This document shows positions 8,901 through 14,711 of a stretch of 64,000 nt of DNA, in pieces. The stretch covers positions 186,001 to 250,000 of the forward strand of contig NZ_QVPD01000002.1 of NCBI RefSeq assembly GCF_003416885.1. The letters are read 5' to 3'. The notes beneath the pieces are model-generated. The model ran no database searches. It saw only the letters and a program-made list of their open reading frames with translations, and was not told the origin of the DNA. Both the position numbers and the translations under genes were made by a program. Every line of letters begins with the position of its first letter. The stretch's first letter is position 1. This stretch comes from Cognatiluteimonas weifangensis. Lineage in GTDB: Bacteria; Pseudomonadota; Gammaproteobacteria; Xanthomonadales; Xanthomonadaceae.

Positions 8901-10491
8901 GCAGGCGCCCGCTGCGCGGATCGAACCGGTCCAGGCCGCGACTGGTGCCGATCCAGACCCGGCCGTCGTCGGCGACCAGCAGCGCGTGCACCTGCGGATG
9001 CGCCAGGCCGCGCGGGTCGCCGCCGCGGTACGGGATCCGCCGCACGTCGCCGGCGCCGGTCGGGCCGGCGCCGGGGGTGAAATGGATCACCCCGGCATCG
9101 TTGCTGCCCAGCCACAGGCTGCCGTCGCGGCCCAGGGCCAGGCTGCGCAGGTTGGGCGCCGGCACTCCGGGGATCGGCACCGGCTGCAGCGCCGGCAGCC
9201 GCGGGTCGAAGCGGAACAGGCCCAGGGTGGTCGCCACCCAGGGGTGGCCGTCGCCGGGGTCGGCGAAGGCCATCACCCGCTGGCCGTTGCGGCCGCCGCG
9301 GGGCAGCGGCAGCAGCGCGCTGAAATCGCGGAAGCCGGTGGCGGCGTCGTAGCGCAGCAGGCGACCGTCGTCGGTGCCCAGCCACAGGCGGCGGTCGCGG
9401 CTCTGGTAGATGGCGCGGATGCTGCCGATCAGGGCGGCCCGGTTGGAGCCTTGCGGCCCCAGGTCGAGCAGGGAGCGGAAGCGGGCGCCGCGGGCATCGG
9501 CAACGGCGACGCCGTGGTACTGGCCGCCGACCCAGAGCAGGCCGGCGCGGTCGACCAGCAGGGCATTGATCTCGTCTTCGGGCAGGGTGCCGCGCAGGAG
9601 GTTGTTCTGGCGCAGCGGCAGCGTCGCGCCGCTGCGCGGGTCGAAGCGGCGCAGTCCGACCGGCGCCGCCGAGAACCACAGCTGCCCGTCCGGCGCCTCG
9701 ACCAGGGCGCGGACCTCGCCGCCATCGCGGCGGGGATCTTTCGGCCAGACCTGCAGCAGTTGGCGACGGTCCTGCAGCAGGTACAGCGCATCCTCGCCGC
9801 CGGCCCAGATGCGGCCGGAGCGGTCGCGCAGCAGCGTGCGCAACGCCAGCGCGGGCCCGATCCGGGTCGCGGCGCCGTCCACCCGGTACAGACCGGCCGC
9901 GGTCGCGTACCAGAGCGCGCCGCGGGGGCCGCGCAGCAGTGCCTGCGGTTGCTCGGCCAGGCGCGTCCGCGGCAGCGTCAGTACCTGCCGGCGGCGGCCG
10001 CTCGCCGGGTCCAGCCGTTCCAGGCCGTCCTCGGTGCCGACCCAGACCACGCCCGGCTCGGCCAGCAGCGCGTACGCCCGGCGGTCGAGCCCGTCGGCGA
10101 CCGGATACCGACGGATGTGGCCGCTGCGCAGGTCCAGCCGTGCCACGTACTGCGAATAGGTGCCCACCCACAGGCCGTGATCGGCGTCGGCGGCGAGCGC
10201 GGTGACGAAGCTGTCGGGCAGGCTGTCGGGGTCGCGCGGATCCTGCCGGTAGAGCGTGTAGCGCTGGCCGTCGTAGCGGTGCAGACCGCCCTGGGTGCCG
10301 ACCCAGACGAAGCCGTCGCCGTCCTGGAGCAGCGCAGTGACGGTGTTTTGCGCCAGTTCCTGGGTGTCGCCGATCGGCTCGAAGTAAAAATTGCGATCCA
10401 CCGCCCCGGCCGGGCAGCCGAGGCCGGCCAGGACCAGCACAGCCGTGGCGGCCGCTGCGCGCAGGCGACCGGGCGCAAGGATGGCGGACAT
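5917..10491 (-). CDS. Sensor diguanylate cyclase/phosphodiesterase with periplasmic propeller (Reg_prop-Y_Y_Y-TM-PAS-PAS-GGDEF-EAL)
   Basis: A 1524-residue membrane protein predicted to make and/or degrade cyclic di-GMP in response to an extracytoplasmic signal. A signal peptide (about residues 1-30) precedes two seven-bladed Reg_prop propellers; many blades carry a W-V/L/I-G-T/S motif (VWVGTQGGLHRYD, LWLGTDDGRLLRYD, VWIGTSRGLDRFD). A Y_Y_Y domain, a transmembrane helix (ALAAYALLAALALWLLW), two PAS domains, GGDEF and EAL follow. GGDEF is intact (RLGGDEF), but no RxxD inhibitory site precedes it. The EAL domain keeps EALLRW, ELTESVVM, IDDFGTGYSS, LKIDKEFV and AEGVET, so it looks catalytic. The propeller plus Y_Y_Y layout is known from hybrid two-component sensors of polysaccharide users; here the output is GGDEF-EAL. 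The start was placed before the signal peptide. Confidence 0.92.
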   Translation of the reverse strand: MSAILAPGRLRAAAATAVLVLAGLGCPAGAVDRNFYFEPIGDTQELAQNTVTALLQDGDGFVWVGTQGGLHRYDGQRYTLYRQDPRDPDSLPDSFVTALAADADHGLWVGTYSQYVARLDLRSGHIRRYPVADGLDRRAYALLAEPGVVWVGTEDGLERLDPASGRRRQVLTLPRTRLAEQPQALLRGPRGALWYATAAGLYRVDGAATRIGPALALRTLLRDRSGRIWAGGEDALYLLQDRRQLLQVWPKDPRRDGGEVRALVEAPDGQLWFSAAPVGLRRFDPRSGATLPLRQNNLLRGTLPEDEINALLVDRAGLLWVGGQYHGVAVADARGARFRSLLDLGPQGSNRAALIGSIRAIYQSRDRRLWLGTDDGRLLRYDAATGFRDFSALLPLPRGGRNGQRVMAFADPGDGHPWVATTLGLFRFDPRLPALQPVPIPGVPAPNLRSLALGRDGSLWLGSNDAGVIHFTPGAGPTGAGDVRRIPYRGGDPRGLAHPQVHALLVADDGRVWIGTSRGLDRFDPRSGRLRHFQRRIDGDDSLAGDLVRALWQDRDGNLWVGSHGGLNRLRIDRNDTAHFTQPLLAALKGEALPVVFSLAADASGALWMGTNRGLLRYTPQPGDPRAGALRSYGLSDGLQDLEFNGGAVAVLEGGQLAFGGVGGVNVFDPARIADSTLRPPLRLLSTRIGAQADSPTRTAWQQTRIELPETADILRLRIGALDYLGSAGIRYRYRIDGVDADWVDNGTRNEITYTLLPAGHYLFRAQSTNHDGVWNPQELRLPIVVTPPWWRHPLALAAYALLAALALWLLWRHWHRQRQLERGYFEHIRDREQRLKLALWASGEQFWDYDLVRGELQRMHAKDDVRSASDILVETEVESNHRIHRDDLPQVRERLRQHLRGETPLFLSEHRIPGEDGQWIWIRARGRAVERDADGRVRRLAGTARNITLSRHAERERRIASEVLRSMNEAVCVLDRDFDFISINPAFSRMTGYGEVEVIGRNANLLDSAQHEPAYYREIREQLRRHGRWSGEMWQQRKDGEEFLCAYECSTVLDGNGQQALYVVVLGDITDQKRAEQELRYLANFDTLTNLPNRTLLAERLSRAIVRARRQDDRIAVLFLDLDRFKDINDSLGHAAGDRILRAAAVRLQDTVGAQHTVARLGGDEFTVVLEHLEGPEQADKVAREIIMAFEAPLLLDDRQEISISPSIGISLYPDHAQVPTELLKQADTAMYQAKAAGRRTYMRYTEAMDVSIRRRATLSGALRKVLDRGELRLVYQPRMALAQTRIIGVEALLRWHSRDYGEIPPTQFIPLAEESGQILEIGEWALREACLTLARWHQHGLAGLGASVNVSALQLLRGDFPGVVERVLAETGLPAKCLELELTESVVMANAQQTADKLQAFRSLGVTLAIDDFGTGYSSLAYLKRLPINTLKIDKEFVDDLSHGSEDAAITTTILAMARALGLNVVAEGVETQAQLQFLRTHRCDEIQGYWLSPPLEAQRCLAFIRNWAPSAARVATPAGGP

Positions 10492-10604
10492 GCGCAAGAC
10501 ACCGTCCCCTGACGGGCGATGTCCGCAGTGTAGGGCATGCGACGGTGGCGGCAACCCGGCGTTCCGCGCGATGCGCGGCAATGGCTACACTGTCGCACCC
10601 GCCG

Positions 10605-11165
10605 ATGCCGGAACCCCGCGTGCCCGAATCCCTGCCCACGCTTGCCGCCGTCGAAGCCGCCGTGCGCCAGCTCGGCCTGGGGACCGAGGCCGTGGAGCTG
10701 CACGGCGGCCTCTGCGGCTGGCTCGCCGGCGGCGGCGCGCTGACGCCGGCCTGGCCGGCGCAGGTGCTGGTCGATGCGGCGATCCCCGCCGTGACCCGCG
10801 ACGACGTGCTCGACCGCCTCGGCCGCGCCAGCGCTGCGCAATTCGAGGACCGCGATTTCGGCTTCACGCTGCTGCTGCCGCCGGCCGATGCGCCGCTGTC
10901 CGCCCGCAGCGGGGCGCTGTTCCACTGGTGCCGCGGCTTCCTCGGCGGTTTCGGCCTGGCCGCCGGCAAGGAGCCGCCGCTGTCGGAGGAAGGCCGCGAG
11001 GCGCTCGCCGACCTCGCGCGCCTGGCCGCGGCCAGCGCGCAGGACGACGGCGACGAGGAAGACGAGGAGGCGCTGGCCGAGATCGGGGAGTTCGTCCGCG
11101 TCGCCGCGTTGCTGATCCACGGCGACTGCGTGCTCGGCCCGCGCCATCGCCAGCAACTGCACTGA
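10605..11165 (+). CDS. ygfB: UPF0149 (YgfB) family protein
   Basis: A 186-residue member of UPF0149. Typical features are HGGLCGWLAGGG near the N-terminus, W-CRGFLGGFGLA in the middle and an acidic stretch (DDGDEEDEEALAEIGEFVRVAALLI) before the end. YgfB has been linked to regulation of beta-lactamase expression in Pseudomonas; here its role is unknown. Its stop is one base before the pepP start, and the ygfB-pepP pair is conserved in gammaproteobacteria. The start is uncertain: ATG 10605 or GTG 10620, both in frame. A -10-like TACACT at 10586-10591 would give a very short leader and favours a start at or after 10605. Confidence 0.88.
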   Translation: MPEPRVPESLPTLAAVEAAVRQLGLGTEAVELHGGLCGWLAGGGALTPAWPAQVLVDAAIPAVTRDDVLDRLGRASAAQFEDRDFGFTLLLPPADAPLSARSGALFHWCRGFLGGFGLAAGKEPPLSEEGREALADLARLAAASAQDDGDEEDEEALAEIGEFVRVAALLIHGDCVLGPRHRQQLH

Positions 11166-11166
11166 C

Positions 11167-12498
11167 ATGAAGGCGCTCGCCGGGATCGAGGCCAAGGAGT
11201 TCGTGCGCCGGCGCCGGCAGCTGATGCGCATCGCCGGCGACGACGCCATCCTGGTGCTGCCGGCCGCGCCCGAACGCATCCGCAGCCGCGACACCCATTA
11301 CCCCTACCGCCAGGATTCGGACCTGTGGTACCTGACCGGTTTCCCGGAGCCGGCCGCGGTGCTGGTACTGGTGCCCGGGCGCGCGCACGGCGAGACGATC
11401 CTGTTCTGCCGCGAGCGCGACCCCGAGCGCGAGGGCTGGGACGGCCCGCGCACCGGGCCGGAAGGCGCGGTCGAGCGCTTCAGCCTGGACGACGCCTATC
11501 CGATCGACGACCTCGACGAGATCCTGCCCGGGCTGCTGGAAGGACGTTCGCGCGTCTACTACCACTTCGGCCGCGACACCGAGTTCGACCTCAAGCTGAT
11601 CGGCTGGCTCAACCGGGTGCGCGCGCAGGCGCGCAGCGGCGCGCAGCCGCCGCACGAGTTCCTCGAGCTGGGTCACCTGCTCGACGAACTGCGCCTGTTC
11701 AAGTCGCCGGCCGAGCTCAAGCTGATGCAGCGCGCCGCCGACATCAGCGTGCAGGCGCACGAGGCGGCGATGCGCGCGGCCCGGCCCGGCATCCGCGAGT
11801 ACGAATTGCAGGCCGAGATCGAGCGCGTGTTCCGCATGCACGATGCGGTGCCGGCCTACGGCACCATCGTCGGCGCCGGCGACAACGCCTGTGTCCTGCA
11901 TTACGTCACCAACAGCGGGCAGGCGCACGACGGCGACCTGGTGCTGGTCGACGCCGGCGCCGAATACCGCAACTACGCCGCCGACATCACCCGCACCTTC
12001 CCGATCGGCGGCCGCTTCAGCCGCGAGCAGCGCCTGCTGCACGATCTGGTCGGCGCGGCGCAGGCCGCTGCGCTGGCGCACGCCCGCCCCGGCGCGGTGT
12101 ACGAGGCCGGTCACGACGCCGCGGTGCGGACCCTGACCGAAGGCCTGCTGCGGCTGGGCCTGCTCAAGGGCAGCCTGGAAAAGAACGTCGCCGACGGGAA
12201 GTACAAGCGCTTCTACCGCCACAAGACCGGCCACTGGCTAGGCCTGGACGTGCACGATGTCGGCGACTACCGCATCGATAACGAATCGCGGCTGCTGGAA
12301 GCGGGCATGGTGTTCACCGTCGAGCCCGGCCTGTACATCGCGCCGGACGACGCCACGGTGGCGGCGAAATGGCGCGGCATCGGCATCCGCATCGAGGACG
12401 ACGTGCTGGTGACCAAGGACGGCCACCGGGTGCTGACCGGCAAGCTGGCGCGCAGCGCCGAGGAGATCGAGGCGTTGATGGCCGAGCGGCCGCGCTGA
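11167..12498 (+). CDS. pepP: Xaa-Pro aminopeptidase
   Basis: A 443-residue M24B metallopeptidase that removes N-terminal residues preceding proline. The N-terminal AMP_N domain (about residues 5-140) is followed by the pita-bread catalytic domain. Metal ligands are recognisable: the two Asp in VLVDAGAEYRNYAADITRTFP, the His in GHWLGLDVHDVGDY, and the two Glu in FTVEPGLYI and IRIEDDVLV. It follows ygfB by one base. In E. coli the ubiH gene comes next; here the gene is followed by an 890-base repeat region. It is cytosolic. Confidence 0.96.
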   Translation: MKALAGIEAKEFVRRRRQLMRIAGDDAILVLPAAPERIRSRDTHYPYRQDSDLWYLTGFPEPAAVLVLVPGRAHGETILFCRERDPEREGWDGPRTGPEGAVERFSLDDAYPIDDLDEILPGLLEGRSRVYYHFGRDTEFDLKLIGWLNRVRAQARSGAQPPHEFLELGHLLDELRLFKSPAELKLMQRAADISVQAHEAAMRAARPGIREYELQAEIERVFRMHDAVPAYGTIVGAGDNACVLHYVTNSGQAHDGDLVLVDAGAEYRNYAADITRTFPIGGRFSREQRLLHDLVGAAQAAALAHARPGAVYEAGHDAAVRTLTEGLLRLGLLKGSLEKNVADGKYKRFYRHKTGHWLGLDVHDVGDYRIDNESRLLEAGMVFTVEPGLYIAPDDATVAAKWRGIGIRIEDDVLVTKDGHRVLTGKLARSAEEIEALMAERPR

Positions 12499-12827
12499 GC
12501 CGATGCCCTGTCGGCGCCGGCTGCGCCTGCGAACGCCCGGTCATGAAGTGCAGGGCTGGAGAAGCCCGCACGAAAGCGATTGGCCGGCATCGCGCTGCGC
12601 ATGGGACAAGCACTTCGGATGCTTCTTTCGAGCACGCAATCCCGTGGGGGAAGCGGCGCACCGGCCTGTGCGGAACACGCCGTGAATACGGCCTGCGGGC
12701 TGCGCGCCGGTATCCGCGCCGGCCGCGAACTTGACCGTGATCTGCCTATCTCGAAACCTTCGCAGGCATCACGCCGTGCAAAAGGTTAGGAATTTTTCTT
12801 CTCCAAAGCGCGGAAGCGTCTGCGAGA

Positions 12828-13016
12828 GAAGCCGGTGGCCCGGCCCGTGCGGGACACGCCGTGAATACGTCCCTGTAGGCTCCTCGGCGGCTTGCTCACC
12901 TGCGCCCTCCTGCGCAGGCGGCAAGACCGGGGTGGGCCATCCCTTGTCCACCCGTCCGGCGCAATGCGCCGGACCCATGCCGCCGACGGTCCCGCACAGG
13001 CCGGGCCACCGGCTTC
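12828..13016. repeat. Inverted repeat with 28-nt arms, copy A (expanded loop)
   Basis: Left arm 12828-12855 and right arm 12989-13016 are complementary at 27 of 28 positions, starting GAAGCCGGTGGCC and ending GGCCACCGGCTTC. The interior differs from copy B: between CGGCGGC (12885-12891) and CCATGCCGCCGAC (12975) there is an extra segment of about 83 bases. That segment contains its own palindromes (CCTGCGCCCTCCTGCGCAGG and TCCGGCGCAATGCGCCGGA). Confidence 0.9.
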
Positions 13017-13079
13017 TGCGCAGTGAGTCGGCGCTTGCAGAAAAAAACCGGCCGAAGCGATGACACCCAATCTCGCGCA

Positions 13080-13194
13080 GTCGCCGGCCGGCGGGCTGGG
13101 GGTGCGGAGAGTGGACCATGGATGGTCCACGACCCGACTTAAAGACAGGAGGTCGTCAGGAGGGCGCAGCACCCCCAGTCCGCCGGGCGGCGAC
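13080..13194. repeat. Structured element with 26-nt arms, copy A
   Basis: The outer arms, 13080-13105 and 13169-13194, are complementary over about 26 positions with one mismatch and G-U-compatible differences. Inside are the perfect palindrome GTGGACCATGGATGGTCCAC (13111-13130) and a second small hairpin (ACGACC ... GGTCGT). Copy B at 49864-49978 has the same plan with compensating changes. Confidence 0.88.
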
Positions 13195-13320
13195 TCCGTC
13201 CAAAGCCGATCCCGCCGGAGAGCAGCCTCGAATAGCCTGCGCCCCGACTTGAAGACAGGAGGTCGTCAGGAGGGCGCCCCCCAGCCGCCGGGTGGCGACT
13301 CCGTCCGAAGCCGATCCTGC
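13134..13320. repeat. Tandem direct repeat of about 80 nt
   Basis: The segment starting CCGACTTAAAGACAGGAGG at 13134 recurs at 13244 as CCGACTTGAAGACAGGAGG and continues through GTCGTCAGGAGGGCG, then GGCGACTCCGTCC and AGCCGATCC. A third, degraded start (CTTTCAGACAGAACGTCG) is at about 13327. The second unit lacks the partner arm needed for the 26-nt element. Confidence 0.8.
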
Positions 13321-13388
13321 ATCGGGCTTTCAGACAGAACGTCGCCAGGACGGCACAGCCATTCCCGGTCTGGCGGGCGAGCGGGCTC

Positions 13389-14711
13389 CTACGCTTCGGC
13401 GAAGCCCTCGCGCGTCAGGTTGAGCGGCTCGCCGTCGGTGCAGACCACGTCGTCCTCGATGCGGATGCCGCCGTAGGGGCGGAACGCGTCGATGCGCGCC
13501 CAGTCGACCGCATCGGCGTGCGGGCCCTGCCTCAGTTCTTCCAGCAGCAGGTCGATGAAGTAGATCCCCGGCTCGATCGTCACCACCATGCCCGGTTCCA
13601 GTACCCGGGTCAGGCGCAGGTAGGGATGGCCTTCGGGCTTGGGGATCGTGCCGCCGGCGTCGGACGCGGCGAAGCCGGCGACGTCGTGCACCTGCAGGCC
13701 GATGCCGTGGCCGAGGCCGTGCGGGAAGAAGGCCGCGCTGACCCCGGTGGCCAGCGCCGCTTCCGGCGCCAGCTTGATCACGCCGAACTCCTTGAGGATG
13801 GCGGCCAGCGCCAGGTGTGCGTCCAGGTGCAGCTGCCGGTAGTCGATGCCGGCCCGGACCTGCGCGCACAGCGCCTGCTGCGCACCGTCGACCGCATCGA
13901 TCAACGCCTGGAATTCGTCGCCGGCGTCGGCCGCGTAGGTGCGGGTGATGTCGCAGGCGTAGCCGCCATGGCTGCCGCCGGCGTCGATCAGGAAGCTGCG
14001 CGCCGGCTTGGGCGGCAGGCGCCCGCGGTCGGTGTAGTGCAGCACCGCGCCGTGCTCGTTGAGCGCGACGATGTTGCCGTAGGGCAGTTCCTCGCTGTCC
14101 TGCCCGGCGGCCTGGCAGTAGGCCAGATGGATGCCGAACTCGCTGGCGCCGGCGCGGAAGGCGCGTTCGGCGGCGCGATGGCCACGCACGCCGCGGCGCG
14201 TGGCCTCGCGCATCATCGCGATCTCGTACGGTGTCTTGAACGCGCGGTGATACTCGAGGTAATCGACCACCGCCTGCGGATTGTTGGGGACGTAGTCGCC
14301 CAGCGCCGACTGCGGCTCGCCCAGGATCGCGCAGCCGGCGGCGGCCGGCAGGTGCGGCAGCGCCTCCTCCGGCGTGCGGATCACGACGATGTCGAAGTGT
14401 TCGGTCCAGTAGCCGGCCGGCGCCTGCGGCACCACGTGCCAGTAGTCGCGCGGCTGCAGGTAGACCAGTCGGGGCCGGGTCCCGGGCGTGTACACCAGCC
14501 AGCTGCCGGGGGTCCGGGTCAGCGGCAGCCAGGTCTTGAACTGGGGGTTGACCGCGTACGGATAGTCGCGGTCGTCGAAGGCCTGGTAGTGCAGGGTGCC
14601 GCTGGGGACCACGAGGTGGTCGAAGCCGCCGCGCGCCAGCGCGGCGTCTGCGCGCGATTGCAGTTGCGCGAGGTATTGCCGGTATAAGATCGGCCAGTCG
14701 GCGGATGTCAT
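13389..14711 (-). CDS. pepQ: Xaa-Pro dipeptidase (prolidase)
   Basis: A 440-residue M24-family dipeptidase that cleaves X-Pro dipeptides. The N-terminal domain contains the LYRQYLAQLQSRAD start and the YPYAVNPQFK-WLPLT motif of bacterial PepQ. Metal ligands are seen in FLIDAGGSHGGYACDITRTY, FFPHGLGHGIGLQVHDVAG, VVTIEPGIYF and IRIEDDVV. Length matches E. coli PepQ (443). ATG 14711 was chosen because it precedes the conserved N-terminus and has AGAG about eight bases upstream. It is divergent from the CHASE-GGDEF gene, and the two start codons overlap, so its promoter must lie in that gene's first codons. Confidence 0.95.
   Translation of the reverse strand: MTSADWPILYRQYLAQLQSRADAALARGGFDHLVVPSGTLHYQAFDDRDYPYAVNPQFKTWLPLTRTPGSWLVYTPGTRPRLVYLQPRDYWHVVPQAPAGYWTEHFDIVVIRTPEEALPHLPAAAGCAILGEPQSALGDYVPNNPQAVVDYLEYHRAFKTPYEIAMMREATRRGVRGHRAAERAFRAGASEFGIHLAYCQAAGQDSEELPYGNIVALNEHGAVLHYTDRGRLPPKPARSFLIDAGGSHGGYACDITRTYAADAGDEFQALIDAVDGAQQALCAQVRAGIDYRQLHLDAHLALAAILKEFGVIKLAPEAALATGVSAAFFPHGLGHGIGLQVHDVAGFAASDAGGTIPKPEGHPYLRLTRVLEPGMVVTIEPGIYFIDLLLEELRQGPHADAVDWARIDAFRPYGGIRIEDDVVCTDGEPLNLTREGFAEA
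14683..14688 (+). promoter_or_regulatory. Candidate -10 box for the CHASE-GGDEF gene, inside pepQ
   Basis: TATAAG within GGTATAAGAT is an unusually AT-rich hexamer for this genome. It lies about 22 bases before ATG 14710 and 28 before ATG 14716. There is no clear -35 at 16-18 bases. It is inside the 5' end of the opposite-strand pepQ gene. Confidence 0.4.

Larger units (their letters stand above)
12499..13388. repeat. Composite intergenic repeat region, copy A
   Basis: There is no supportable gene between pepP and pepQ. The stretch is built from degenerate modules, several of which recur at 49437-50010. They include CGGTGGC...GGACACGCCGTGAATA units (about 12660 and 12832), a TCGAAACCTTCGCAGGCATC unit (about 12752), the large inverted repeat 12828-13016, the structured element 13080-13194 and tandem direct repeats 13134-13320. 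Short frames here translate to low-complexity peptides and are not genes. Confidence 0.85.

Noticed and set aside
12503..13172. Small frames in repeat region A giving peptides such as EPTGTYSRRVPHGPGHRL
   Set aside because: Nearly the same peptides arise from region B in other contexts because the DNA repeats. They are frame products of the repeats, not genes.
13134..13320. Possible CRISPR array from tandem repeats
   Set aside because: Only two to three degenerate units of about 80-110 bases, no uniform spacers and no cas genes.
13518..14687. 389-codon plus-strand frame
   Set aside because: It is antisense to pepQ, whose catalytic motifs are intact.
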